A stretch of DNA of 64,000 bases from an uncultured Eubacteriales bacterium (GCA_900552775.1 USAP01000001.1:12006-76005), one strand, 5' to 3'. Shown: positions 25,971 to 34,324, counted from the stretch's first letter. Notes: generated by a model from the letters alone, not told the origin. A program made the numbers and translations.

Positions 25971-26050
25971 ACTTTCATTTATTTTAATTGTAAAAGAGAA
26001 TTTTTATACTTCGCATTATAAAAAATGATATATCGGAAAAATAAGGGAAA

Positions 26051-26977
26051 TCAGCCGAAGACATTTTTTTTGGATTTTCGCAGTTCTTCGAGGAAAATTC
26101 TGTCAAGCTGCGTAAGGCGGTATGTTTTTTTTCTTATTATGACATCCTTGCACGACCTTCCGCTGTCGCTGCACGGAATCTGGACAAGTCCGTATCTTTC
26201 CGCCGTCTCATGTGACACCGGTGAATCCCATATAAAAGCCTGCGGATTTTTTGATATAAGCTCCAGTCTTCCGGCGCGTTCGTAAACATAGATGCGGCGG
26301 CTTGATTTTGTTTCGTCCTCGGGTTTCTTTCTTTCGGAAGTTGCGGATGAGGGCACAAAGGGGTCTGCGTGGGCAATTTCAATATAGTTTTTCACATCTT
26401 CGTAACTCACGCTTTTTTTCTCCGCAAGAGGGCTTTTGATGCTGACTATAAGCACATAGTTAAATTCCGCCGCCACTTCATAGGAAAGTTCTTTTTCGGT
26501 TAAAAGCTTTCTGTAATATGTGTCAAGATTTTCGGCATAACGGATTATTCCTATCCTGTAGCCGGCTTCGTAAACATTTCTTATGGTTTGGCGCGCATTT
26601 GTCTCGGTATAAATTATCTCCGCACTTTTTTCGCGGTTTACGGCAAGCGAAAATTTAACAAAAGCTTCCGATATATATTCGGCGCGCGGCACTGAAGCCG
26701 AAAACTTTTTTTTGCCCGGCATATTGCTTTTGAAAATCGCCTCAACCTCGTAAACCTGATTTAAAATATTATTGGCATATACCAAAAAAGTCTCCCCTTC
26801 GGGTGTTAGTGACATTCCCTTCGGATTGCGCACAAAAAGCTTAACTCCGAGGGAGCTTTCAAGCTCTTTTATAGAGCGGCTGAGATTCGGCTGATTCACA
26901 AGCAGATTTTCCGCCGCTTTATTAATGGAGCCGCACCTTGCCACCTCAAGCGCATATTTCATTTGAAGCATATTCAT
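26051..26977 (-). CDS. LysR-family transcriptional regulator
   Basis: A 308-residue LysR-type regulator. The N-terminal winged helix-turn-helix reads ALEVARCGSINKAAENLLVN and RSIKELESSLGVKLFVRNPKG; the remaining 220 residues are the periplasmic-binding-like effector domain. The gene follows the DtxR-family gene by 16 nt and precedes the mdh-fumC-hdr-flx-frd operon on the same strand, so it may control that operon in response to a metabolite. The effector cannot be told from sequence. Confidence 0.88.
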   Translation of the reverse strand: MNMLQMKYALEVARCGSINKAAENLLVNQPNLSRSIKELESSLGVKLFVRNPKGMSLTPEGETFLVYANNILNQVYEVEAIFKSNMPGKKKFSASVPRAEYISEAFVKFSLAVNREKSAEIIYTETNARQTIRNVYEAGYRIGIIRYAENLDTYYRKLLTEKELSYEVAAEFNYVLIVSIKSPLAEKKSVSYEDVKNYIEIAHADPFVPSSATSERKKPEDETKSSRRIYVYERAGRLELISKNPQAFIWDSPVSHETAERYGLVQIPCSDSGRSCKDVIIRKKTYRLTQLDRIFLEELRKSKKNVFG

Positions 26978-26993
26978 AAAACATTCTCCGTTT

Positions 26994-27377
26994 TCAGTCC
27001 GTATTGTCTACTTTGAATTTCAAAAGATGTTCCTTAAGCTTGTCAAACGTTTCGGGGCTTATGTCATGCTCTATGCGGCAGCTGTCTTCATACGCGGTTT
27101 TTTTGTCAACCCCCAGGGCTATAAGCGCTTTTGCTATAAGTTCATGTCTCTCGTAAACTTTTGAAGCTATCTCCATTCCCTTGTCGGTGAGGTTTATGGC
27201 GCCGTCATGCTCCATTGTTATATACCCTTCCTCACGGAAACCTTTCATCGCCACCGACACACTCGGCTTTGTGAAATTTAAGTGATTGGCAATATCCACG
27301 CTGCGCACATTGCCTTTTTCCTTCTTTATCATAAGTATTGCTTCGAGATAGTTTTCCGCCGATTCTTTAATTATCAT
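26994..27377 (-). CDS. DtxR/MntR-family metal-dependent repressor, iron-type
   Basis: A 127-residue short DtxR-family repressor: N-terminal winged HTH (VRSVDIANHLNFTKPSVSVA) and dimerisation/metal domain with YERHEL and SCRIEHDIS. The Cys-x2-Glu-His set (DSCRIEH) matches the iron-type site of DtxR/IdeR rather than the Glu of MntR; the position of DtxR Met10 is Asn. There is no SH3-like C-terminal domain. It is divergent from feoAAB, whose promoter carries three palindromes of the DtxR-box type, so autonomous iron control of feo is very likely. Confidence 0.88.
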   Translation of the reverse strand: MIIKESAENYLEAILMIKKEKGNVRSVDIANHLNFTKPSVSVAMKGFREEGYITMEHDGAINLTDKGMEIASKVYERHELIAKALIALGVDKKTAYEDSCRIEHDISPETFDKLKEHLLKFKVDNTD

Positions 27378-27406
27378 ACTTCTACCCTCTGATTAGTTTT
27401 TCTTAC

Positions 27407-27435
27407 AGTATATCACATTAAACCGCGTATGTCAA
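27407..27435 (-). promoter_or_regulatory. Promoter of the dtxR-lysR unit
   Basis: TTGACA (27435-27430) and TATACT (27412-27407) on the minus strand with a 17-nt spacer, 30 nt before the dtxR start codon. No GTTAG-type box overlaps it, suggesting the repressor is not autoregulated from here. Confidence 0.75.
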
Positions 27436-27528
27436 ATATCTAAAAACCATTCTTTGCACAAAGCAAGCCCAAAATGAAACATCTTCTCTATTCAAATTTA
27501 CAAATTTTAAAAAAATTTTTAAAAGCTA

Positions 27529-27557
27529 TTGACACGCAGAGTTAGTTATGCTAAACT
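27529..27557 (+). promoter_or_regulatory. Promoter of the feoA-feoA-feoB operon
   Basis: TTGACA (27529-27534), 17-nt spacer, TAAACT (27552-27557). The -10 lies inside the first of three inverted repeats, as expected for a repressor-controlled promoter. Confidence 0.75.
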
Positions 27558-27618
27558 AACAGTAAAAGGTTAGCATTGGCTAACCAAAAAAATGTCTATC
27601 GGTTAGACCCTTCTAACC
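27541..27618 (+). promoter_or_regulatory. Three palindromic operators for the DtxR-family repressor
   Basis: Three inverted repeats: GTTAGTTATGCTAAACTAAC (27541-27560, overlapping the -10), GGTTAGCATTGGCTAACC (27568-27585) and GGTTAGACCCTTCTAACC (27601-27618). The last two share the pattern GGTTAG-N6-CTAACC. They resemble the TTAGGTTAGCC-type boxes bound by iron-dependent DtxR regulators. Placement from -10 to just before the feoA ribosome binding site implies repression when iron is plentiful. Confidence 0.8.
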
Positions 27619-27634
27619 CGAATGGAGGTTACTT

Positions 27635-27847
27635 ATGATGCCGCTCAGCTTGGCTAATGTGGGAGAAAACAACATAATAAAAAAAATAGGCGGAAACCCG
27701 GAGGTTAAAAAGCACCTCGAAAATTTAGGCTTTGTGGTTGGCGGGAACGTGCAGATTGTAAGTGCGCTCGGCGGAAACGTTATAGTCAACGTAAAGGAAG
27801 CGCGCGTTGCAATAAGCGAAGAAATGGCACGTAAAATCATGGTTTGA
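27635..27847 (+). CDS. feoA: FeoA-like protein (first copy)
   Basis: A 70-residue SH3-like FeoA domain (PLSLANVGENNIIKKIGGN, HLENLGFVVGG, GNVIVNVKEARVAISEEMA). FeoA supports the ferrous-iron permease FeoB at the cytoplasmic face. ATG at 27635 follows GGAGG by 7 nt; a second ATG is the next codon. First gene after the operator cluster. Confidence 0.88.
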   Translation: MMPLSLANVGENNIIKKIGGNPEVKKHLENLGFVVGGNVQIVSALGGNVIVNVKEARVAISEEMARKIMV

Positions 27848-27870
27848 ATTTTTTATAAGGAGGAAGAAAA

Positions 27871-28092
27871 ATGCGTACACTGAAACAGGCAAAAATCGGG
27901 GAAACGGTTACGGTTGTAAAGCTGCACGGCGAAGGCGCCGTAAAGCGCAGACTTATGGACATGGGTATAACAAAGGGCGTATCCGTTTTCATAAGAAAGG
28001 TAGCGCCTTTGGGCGACCCCGTTGAAGTTACCGTCCGCGGCTATGAGCTTTCGCTCAGAAAAGCGGACGCAGAAATGATTGAGGTTGAGTAA
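27871..28092 (+). CDS. feoA: FeoA-like protein (second copy)
   Basis: A 73-residue FeoA domain protein (KIGETVTVVKLHGEGAVKRR, LMDMGITKGV, VRGYELSLRKADAEMIEVE), clearly diverged from the first copy. Two consecutive feoA genes before feoB are common in Clostridia. AAGGAGGAAG lies 6 nt before the ATG. Confidence 0.92.
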   Translation: MRTLKQAKIGETVTVVKLHGEGAVKRRLMDMGITKGVSVFIRKVAPLGDPVEVTVRGYELSLRKADAEMIEVE

Positions 28093-28119
28093 CATCAGCC
28101 CGGAAAGAGAGGAAAAGGT

Positions 28120-30615
28120 ATGAATAATATCAGAATTGCCCTTGCAGGTAACCCAAACAGCGGCAAAACCACACTGTTTAACGCTCTGACAGGTTCAAAC
28201 CAGTTCGTGGGAAACTGGCCGGGCGTTACCGTAGAGAAAAAAGAAGGAAAACTTAAAAAACATGAAGGCGTAACAATTACAGACCTTCCCGGAATTTATT
28301 CGCTTTCTCCGTACACACTGGAGGAAGTTGTTGCGAGAAACTATCTTATAGACGAAAAGCCGGATGCCATCTTAAACATAATAGACGGCACGAACCTTGA
28401 GAGAAACCTGTATCTCACAACACAGCTCACCGAGCTCGGTATTCCGGTTGTAATCGCCATCAACATGATGGACGTTGTTAAGAAAAACGGAGACAAAATC
28501 AACATAGATGAGCTTTCACGTGAGCTTGGCTGCAAGATAGTTGAGATTTCCGCTCTGCGCGGCGAAGGCGTTATGCAGGCGGCGGAAGAAGCCGTAAAGG
28601 CGGCAAAAAACGGCAAAACGGTTCCCATGCACACATTCAGCGGTGCCGTTGAGCACGCAATAGCGCATATCGAAGAAGCGGTGCTTCACTCCATGCCGGA
28701 AAACGAGCAGAGATGGTACGCTATAAAGATTTTTGAGAGAGATGCAAAAATTCTTGAAAAGCTCAAAATTGACCCCTATGTTATGAAGCACATCGAGGCA
28801 GACATCAAAGCTGCCGAGGAAGAGCTTGACGACGATGCCGAAAGCATCATAACAAACGAGCGCTACATATATATCGCTCAGATTATAAAAGGCTGCTACA
28901 AGAAGAAAAACACAGGTAAGCTTTCAACCTCGGACAAAATCGACAGAGTTGTTACAAACCGCTGGCTCGGTCTTCCGATTTTCGCGGCTGTAATGTTCCT
29001 GGTTTACTACATTTCAATGGTCGGCATAGGCTCTGCCGCAACGGACTGGGCAAACGACGGAGTGTTCGGCGACGGCTGGCACCTCTTTGGTATAGGCACT
29101 GCGGAATATGAAGAAGTTGCGGATGAATTTTCCGGCGCTTCCGAAGTTGTAAACGGCTTCATAGAATACGCTGCGGAAAAAGGCGTTGACACGGAAGACA
29201 TTGAAGCGGCTCTCGACACGGAGTCCGAAGACTTCGACCCTGCTGCCGCAAACGAAGCTTTGTCGGAATTTAAAAATACACTTGAAGAAGAAAACCTTGA
29301 CGAAGCGACATACACGGTTGTTGACGAAGAAACAATGGCAGACGAAGAAGTTACTTCAAGCCTTGACGATTTTATTGACGCCGAGGAAGTGTATGCAAAA
29401 TATGACTGCACAGAGCCCGATCCCGCAGATTACGGCTTATGGGTTCCCGGCATACCGGTTCTTATAGAATCGCTTCTCAGCAAAATAAACTGTGCCGATT
29501 GGCTTTCGGGCCTTATCTTAGACGGTATAGTAGCCGGCGTGGGTGCGGTTCTCGGATTCGTTCCCCAGATGCTTGTCCTCTTTCTGCTCCTTGCGTTTTT
29601 GGAGGCATGCGGCTACATGGCAAGAATCGCGTTCGTGCTTGACAGGATTTTCAGAAAATTCGGTCTTTCGGGCAAATCGTTTATCCCGATGCTCATAGGC
29701 ACGGGCTGCGGCGTTCCCGGCATTATGGCTTCAAGAACAATTGAAAACGACCGCGACAGAAAAATGACGATCATGACCACAACATTTATCCCCTGCGGCG
29801 CAAAGGTTCCGTTTATCGCAATGATTGCCGGCGCTATATTCGGCGGTTCGGCGTGGGTTGCAACATCGGCATACTTCGTAGGTATGGCTGCAATAATCAT
29901 CTCGGGTATCATGCTTAAGAAAACAAAAATGTTTGCAGGCGATCCCGCTCCGTTTGTTATGGAACTTCCGGCATACCATATGCCCACACTCTTAAACGTA
30001 CTCCGCAGCATGTGGGAGCGCGGCTGGTCATTCATCAAAAAGGCAGGAACAATCATCACGCTTTCAACAATTCTCGTATGGTTCACATCGTACTTCGGAT
30101 TTGTTGACGGAAGCTTTACAATGCTCTCCGAAGATCAGCTTGATATGAGTATTCTCGCCGCTGTCGGAAACGCAATAGCGTGGATATTCAAGCCTCTGGG
30201 CTGGGGCAACTGGCAGGCTGCCGTGGCTTCAATCACGGGTCTTGTTGCAAAGGAAAACATCGTAGGAACAATGGGTATTCTCTACGGAGCAAACGGCACC
30301 GTATACTCCGCTCTGCAGGAAGCCTTCACCCCCATCACGGGCTATTCGTTCCTTGTATTCAACCTCTTGTGTGCACCGTGCTTTGCGGCAATCGGCGCCA
30401 TAAAGCGTGAGATGAACAATGCAAAATGGACATGGTTTGCCATCGGTTATCAGTGCATATTCGCTTATGCGATTGCACTTATAGTAAACCAGATAGGCGC
30501 AATGTTTACGGGCACGGCAAGCGTTTTAGGCGTGGCTGTTGCGGCAATTCTTATAGCCGGTATCATATACATGCTCTTTAAACCGTACAAAGAATCAAAT
30601 ACTTTGAAATATTGA
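28120..30615 (+). CDS. feoB: Ferrous iron transporter FeoB with acidic insert
   Basis: An 831-residue FeoB. Cytosolic G domain: GNPNSGKTTLFN (G1), DLPGIYS (G3), NMMDV (G4); then a helical GDI-like region and, from about residue 285, a membrane domain with the conserved GCGVPGIMASRT and FIPCGAKVPF blocks. Between the first and second transmembrane segments, about residues 325-435, lies an unusually long, strongly acidic, alanine-rich stretch (roughly a third Asp/Glu by eye) predicted to be outside the cell. It imports Fe2+ under the three upstream iron boxes. Confidence 0.95.
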   Translation: MNNIRIALAGNPNSGKTTLFNALTGSNQFVGNWPGVTVEKKEGKLKKHEGVTITDLPGIYSLSPYTLEEVVARNYLIDEKPDAILNIIDGTNLERNLYLTTQLTELGIPVVIAINMMDVVKKNGDKINIDELSRELGCKIVEISALRGEGVMQAAEEAVKAAKNGKTVPMHTFSGAVEHAIAHIEEAVLHSMPENEQRWYAIKIFERDAKILEKLKIDPYVMKHIEADIKAAEEELDDDAESIITNERYIYIAQIIKGCYKKKNTGKLSTSDKIDRVVTNRWLGLPIFAAVMFLVYYISMVGIGSAATDWANDGVFGDGWHLFGIGTAEYEEVADEFSGASEVVNGFIEYAAEKGVDTEDIEAALDTESEDFDPAAANEALSEFKNTLEEENLDEATYTVVDEETMADEEVTSSLDDFIDAEEVYAKYDCTEPDPADYGLWVPGIPVLIESLLSKINCADWLSGLILDGIVAGVGAVLGFVPQMLVLFLLLAFLEACGYMARIAFVLDRIFRKFGLSGKSFIPMLIGTGCGVPGIMASRTIENDRDRKMTIMTTTFIPCGAKVPFIAMIAGAIFGGSAWVATSAYFVGMAAIIISGIMLKKTKMFAGDPAPFVMELPAYHMPTLLNVLRSMWERGWSFIKKAGTIITLSTILVWFTSYFGFVDGSFTMLSEDQLDMSILAAVGNAIAWIFKPLGWGNWQAAVASITGLVAKENIVGTMGILYGANGTVYSALQEAFTPITGYSFLVFNLLCAPCFAAIGAIKREMNNAKWTWFAIGYQCIFAYAIALIVNQIGAMFTGTASVLGVAVAAILIAGIIYMLFKPYKESNTLKY

Positions 30616-30724
30616 TTGAGATTGAGTTTTTCTGGGGCGGCGCAAGCTGCCCTTGAAAACTATCCGAAAATATATTATAATAAATTTGCGCTTAAAAAAG
30701 CGGCTGAAGAAGGAGGATTTTCTC

Positions 30725-30895
30725 ATGACATGGCTAATAAACAATATTGGAACCGTGATAACGTTTATAATTCTGGCTGCGGTTATCGTGCTTATAATTT
30801 TGCGGATAAAAAAAGACAAAGCGGCAGGAAAATCCTCGTGCGGCTGCAATTGCCGCAACTGTGCACTGCACGGTAAGTGCCACGGCGGGAGGTAA
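30725..30895 (+). CDS. FeoB-associated Cys-rich membrane protein
   Basis: A 56-residue protein: one transmembrane helix (NIGTVITFIILAAVIVLIIL), a basic linker, and a Cys-rich tail SSCGCNCRNCALHGKCHGG. This is the FeoB-associated Cys-rich family (PF12669). ATG at 30725 has GAAGGAGGA upstream; the longer open frame from 30653 lacks a ribosome binding site. The tail probably faces the cytoplasm and may bind metal. Confidence 0.85.
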   Translation: MTWLINNIGTVITFIILAAVIVLIILRIKKDKAAGKSSCGCNCRNCALHGKCHGGR

Positions 30896-30901
30896 TTCGC
30901 C

Positions 30902-31039
30902 GTGAACCATGGATTTGAATCGTTTTTATACGGTCTTACCGCTCTGCTTTTCTGCTCGGCGGTATTTACCATATTATCATATATCAAAAGAAAGTGTAAA
31001 AACTACTTGGAAAGGATGAAAAATCATGAAAATTATTGA
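30902..31039 (+). CDS. Small single-helix membrane protein in the feo operon
   Basis: A 45-residue open frame starting at GTG 30902, with GGGAGG about 10 nt upstream. It encodes one hydrophobic segment (LYGLTALLFCSAVFTILSYI) followed by a basic tail KRKCKNYLERMKN. It fills the gap between the Cys-rich protein and the next gene, overlapping the latter by 14 nt, so it fits the compact operon. I do not recognise a family; function unknown. Confidence 0.55.
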   Translation: MNHGFESFLYGLTALLFCSAVFTILSYIKRKCKNYLERMKNHENY

Positions 31040-31271
31040 CTGCTTGAAAAACGAAAAATTTCTTTGCTTTGCCGGCGGAGTTCTCGCTGCAACATACGGC
31101 GTTAAGGCGCTTAAAAGCGACAAAACGCGCAAAGTCTGCGTAAACGCTCTCGCAAAAGGCATGACGCTGCAAAACGAAGCGCGTGAAGCTTTCAAAAACA
31201 TGAAAGACGAGGCGGAAGACATCTGCTGTGACGCACGCCGCAAAGCTTCGGAAGCTTCCGAGGAAGCTTAA
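31026..31271 (+). CDS. DUF6110-like small protein next to P-type ATPase
   Basis: An 81-residue protein with an N-terminal hydrophobic stretch (FLCFAGGVLAATYGVKAL) followed by a charged helical tail (AREAFKNMKDEAEDICCDARRKASEASEEA). It resembles the DUF6110 proteins that precede heavy-metal P-type ATPases in Clostridia. A chaperone or regulatory role for the ATPase is inferred only from the neighbourhood. Confidence 0.7.
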   Translation: MKIIDCLKNEKFLCFAGGVLAATYGVKALKSDKTRKVCVNALAKGMTLQNEAREAFKNMKDEAEDICCDARRKASEASEEA

Positions 31272-31295
31272 TCTCCGCCAAAGAAGGTATTTACA

Positions 31296-33368
31296 GTGAA
31301 ATACAAGATTGTATACGATTCACCCGGCAGAATAAGGCTGCGCTGCGGTTTCGGCGCTTTTGAAAGAGATTGTGAGGATTCGCTCACATCACTTCTCACG
31401 GGCATAAGCGGCGTAACCTCTGCCAATGTTTCTTACGAAAACGGAGGTATGCTGATTTATTACACGGGTGATGCGAGAGAAGAAATACTTGACGCCGTAT
31501 CGTCCCTAAAAGCTTCGGAGCTTACTCCGCAGCCGCCGGATTCCATGCAGATTATAGATGATGAATTTAAAAAAGATTTTTTCGGCATTCTGCGCCAAAG
31601 AATACTTTTAAAGCTGTTTCTGCCGCCGGCTTTAAGGCTTCCGCTGACGGTGTGGCGCGCGGTTCCGTTTGTTAAAAAAGGAATTGCCTGTCTCGGAAAA
31701 GGCAGACTCGGGGTAGATGTTTTGGACGCTGCTTCAGTTTCGGCGGCGATTTTAAGCGGAAATATTTCCACAGCGTCATCCGTTATGACGCTGCTTAACA
31801 TATCTGCGCTGCTCGAGGGCTACACACGCAAAAAAGCGAAAAATGCGCTATCCGAAAGTCTTGCGCTTAATATTGACAAGGTTTGGCTTGTAAGCGGAGA
31901 TGCGGCGGAGCTTACACCGGCTTCCAAAGTGAATATCGGCGATACGGTCCGCGTGCAGAGCGGCAGCATGATTCCGTTTGACGGCGTTGTGAAAGACGGC
32001 TCCGCAGGCGTTAATGAGGCTTCTCTCACGGGTGAGGCATTGCCTCAGCTTAAAACATGCGGCATGTCGGTATTTGCCGGAACGGTTATTGAAGAAGGCT
32101 CCCTTGATATAGAAGTTTTAAAGCTTCAGAACGACAGCAGGATTCATTCTCTCATAGAGCTTATAGAAAACTCCGAAGACCTCAAAAGCTCCGCTCAGAC
32201 AAAAGCCGAGAGCCTTGCCGACAGACTTGTTCCGTTAAGCTTTATAAGCAGTGCGGCGCTGTATCTTTTAAGCGGAAATCTCTCAAAAGCGCTCTCTGTG
32301 CTTATGGTTGACTATTCATGCGCCATAAAGCTTTCAACGCCGATTTGCGTTATTTCCGCAATGAAAGAAGCGGCGGGCAAAGACATTATGATAAAAGGCG
32401 GCAAATTCCTTGAAAGCTATGCCACGGCAGACACTGCCATGTTTGACAAAACGGGCACGCTTACAACCTCTTGTCCGCACCTTGCAAAAATATGCGCGTT
32501 TGAATGTTACGGCGAGGATGAAATTTTGAAAATATCCGCCTGCCTTGAAGAGCATTTCCCCCACAGCGTTGCAAAAGCCATTGTTCATGCCGCCGAAACG
32601 CGCGGCATACGTCACCGCGAGGAACACGCGGAGGTTCAGTACATAGTGGCTCACGGAATAGCTTCTATTTTAAACGGGAAACGCGCTCTTATCGGCAGCG
32701 CACACTTTGTGTTTGACGATGAGAAAACCGAATTTTCCGAAGAGCAGAAGCACATTGCCGAAGAGCTTTCGGAAAAATATTCGCTTGTGTATCTCGCCGT
32801 CGGAGGAAAGCTCTGCGGAATACTCTGCATTGAAGACCCCATAAGACCCGATGCCAGGGACGCGCTTGCCGCCCTTTACGAAAGGGGCATAAAAAATATT
32901 ATAATGCTCACGGGTGACGGGGAAAGTACCGCCGCAAACGTATGCCGCCGTCTCGGGATAAAAGAATACCACGCAAAGGTTCTTCCCGAAGACAAGCTCA
33001 GGCTTGTAAATGATGCAAAGGCAAAAGGCGGCAAAGTTATTATGATAGGTGATGGAATAAACGATTCCCCGGCTCTTGCCGCGGCGGACGTTTCCGTTGC
33101 AATGAAGGATTCCTCCGATATTGCACGCGAGGTTGCGGATATCACGCTTCTTGTTTCCGATCTTTCGCGTCTTGCATTGCTGCGCGACTTAAGCGTTGAG
33201 CTTTTTAAGAAAATTCATTCAAATTACAGATTTATAACGGTTTTTAACAGCGCTCTGCTTATTTTGGGCGTGTGCGGCATTTTGCCGCCCGTTACAAGCG
33301 CTTTGCTGCATAACGCCTCAACAATGGCTATATGCGCAAACAGCATGAGACCGCTTTTGAAACCGTGA
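31296..33368 (+). CDS. P1B-type heavy-metal transporting ATPase
   Basis: A 690-residue P-type ATPase. N-terminal degenerate HMA-like domain (no CxxC), actuator LTGEALP, phosphorylation DKTGTLTT, hinge GDGINDSPALAA. The metal-site helix reads VDYSCAIKLSTPICV: the usual CPC or SPC is replaced by Ser-Cys-Ala (C342), an uncommon signature. Start is GTG at 31296 with AAGAAGG upstream. As the last gene of the feo operon under iron boxes, an iron- or manganese-related export or loading role is plausible, but the substrate cannot be decided by sequence. Confidence 0.85.
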   Translation: MKYKIVYDSPGRIRLRCGFGAFERDCEDSLTSLLTGISGVTSANVSYENGGMLIYYTGDAREEILDAVSSLKASELTPQPPDSMQIIDDEFKKDFFGILRQRILLKLFLPPALRLPLTVWRAVPFVKKGIACLGKGRLGVDVLDAASVSAAILSGNISTASSVMTLLNISALLEGYTRKKAKNALSESLALNIDKVWLVSGDAAELTPASKVNIGDTVRVQSGSMIPFDGVVKDGSAGVNEASLTGEALPQLKTCGMSVFAGTVIEEGSLDIEVLKLQNDSRIHSLIELIENSEDLKSSAQTKAESLADRLVPLSFISSAALYLLSGNLSKALSVLMVDYSCAIKLSTPICVISAMKEAAGKDIMIKGGKFLESYATADTAMFDKTGTLTTSCPHLAKICAFECYGEDEILKISACLEEHFPHSVAKAIVHAAETRGIRHREEHAEVQYIVAHGIASILNGKRALIGSAHFVFDDEKTEFSEEQKHIAEELSEKYSLVYLAVGGKLCGILCIEDPIRPDARDALAALYERGIKNIIMLTGDGESTAANVCRRLGIKEYHAKVLPEDKLRLVNDAKAKGGKVIMIGDGINDSPALAAADVSVAMKDSSDIAREVADITLLVSDLSRLALLRDLSVELFKKIHSNYRFITVFNSALLILGVCGILPPVTSALLHNASTMAICANSMRPLLKP

Positions 33369-33387
33369 CACGGTTATAAAAGCGGTC
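33349..33387 (+). repeat. Long imperfect hairpin at the P-type ATPase stop codon
   Basis: GACCGCTTTTGAAACCGTG (33349-33367) is nearly complementary to CACGGTTATAAAAGCGGTC (33369-33387), two mismatches. It lies across the end of the ATPase gene and the end of the transposase remnant. No T-run follows on either strand, so a terminator function is doubtful. Confidence 0.35.
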
Positions 33388-33538
33388 TTGACTGCCATTC
33401 ACGAACAACAGGCAGTATTTTATCTGTTATTCGGCTTATGGTTGTGTCTGAACATTCTAAACCGTAAATATCCTTGATGTGAGCCTCTATATCACTTGTG
33501 GTCATGCCCTTTGCATACAATGATATTTTTATTATATA
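33374..33538 (-). pseudogene. IS256-family transposase remnant
   Basis: The minus strand translates to SLYAKGMTTSDIEAHIKDIY, LECSDTTISRITDKI and VVREWQSRPLL followed by a stop. This is the start of the N-terminal catalytic-region consensus of IS256-family (MULE-like) transposases, about 50 of ~400 residues. The remainder is missing. Just upstream (33545-33585) the text CCCCGAATTTTGTGTAAAG resembles the terminal inverted repeats of IS256 elements (GGT..TTTTGTGTAAA), consistent with a decayed, internally deleted copy. Confidence 0.75.
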
Positions 33539-33572
33539 TCATCTTGGAGGTCTCGTAAAGACTTTACACAAA

Positions 33573-33656
33573 ATTCGGGGCTGACTCTATAAAATCTATG
33601 TCGTTCAATATCTTTTTTATTCTATAATCTTCTCTCATATAGAACATCCGCTTATT
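33573..33656 (-). other. Short open frame, probable remnant next to the IS256 scar
   Basis: A 27-residue frame begins MFYMREDYRIKKILNDIDFI and runs into the IS-like end (SAPNFV stop). It starts directly after the grpB stop, without a clear ribosome binding site. It looks like the truncated start of a gene interrupted by the element; I do not recognise a product. Confidence 0.35.
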
Positions 33657-34187
33657 TTATTTGTCTTCATATTCTTTTTTTGCACAAGAAATAACATTTA
33701 AAATAAACTTAGATTTGCCTTCGGTATACAATTTTCTACAGTCGCCATGTTCAGCGGCTAAATTTTTCTTCAACTGTTCATATTCGTTTAATGCGTCTTT
33801 GTGTTTTAATAAATAGTTTTTAAACAAAAGAATGTTATTCCATTCGTTGCTATCGTGCTTTACGATGTGGAGGTGGTGAGTCCTGTTATTTGTACTGCCT
33901 TTTGCAAAAAATAAACGATAAGAATAACTTGCCTTAGGTCTGTATTCGTATCCAACTGATTCCAAGCCTTGCATGATGTGTTCAGATAGATTCAAACTAT
34001 CAACACCCACTAAAATATCAATTATGGGTTTAGCACATATTGGCAATGCCGTACTTCCTATATGTTGTATATCAATTACATGATCACCAAAAATATCACT
34101 TAAGATATTTTTCTCATTTTCAAACGCGATTTCCCACTCCTTATCATGTGGCAGTAGACTTGCTTTTTCTCTATTTAAACCAAGCAT
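33657..34187 (-). CDS. GrpB (UPF0157) family nucleotidyltransferase-fold protein
   Basis: A 176-residue GrpB-family protein: DIQHIGSTALPICAKPIIDILVGV is the nucleotidyltransferase-like core, RTHHLHIVKHDSNEW the second conserved block, and a C-terminal lysine-rich helix. Substrate is unknown in most members. Base composition and codon use are clearly more AT-rich than in flanking genes (many AAA, AAT, ATA), which together with the adjacent IS256 scar and hic module suggests horizontal acquisition. AGGAGGAGG upstream supports the start. Confidence 0.87.
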   Translation of the reverse strand: MLGLNREKASLLPHDKEWEIAFENEKNILSDIFGDHVIDIQHIGSTALPICAKPIIDILVGVDSLNLSEHIMQGLESVGYEYRPKASYSYRLFFAKGSTNNRTHHLHIVKHDSNEWNNILLFKNYLLKHKDALNEYEQLKKNLAAEHGDCRKLYTEGKSKFILNVISCAKKEYEDK

Positions 34188-34324
34188 TTTTCCTCCTCCT
34201 TATTTGAAAAATAAAAAAATTCATTAATACAACCAGATAAAACACGAAAATTAAAAAACATTTTTGTCGGAAATCCAGTAAAAATATCATTCTGCTGTTG
34301 AAATGCGCGACAATATTAAGCCGA

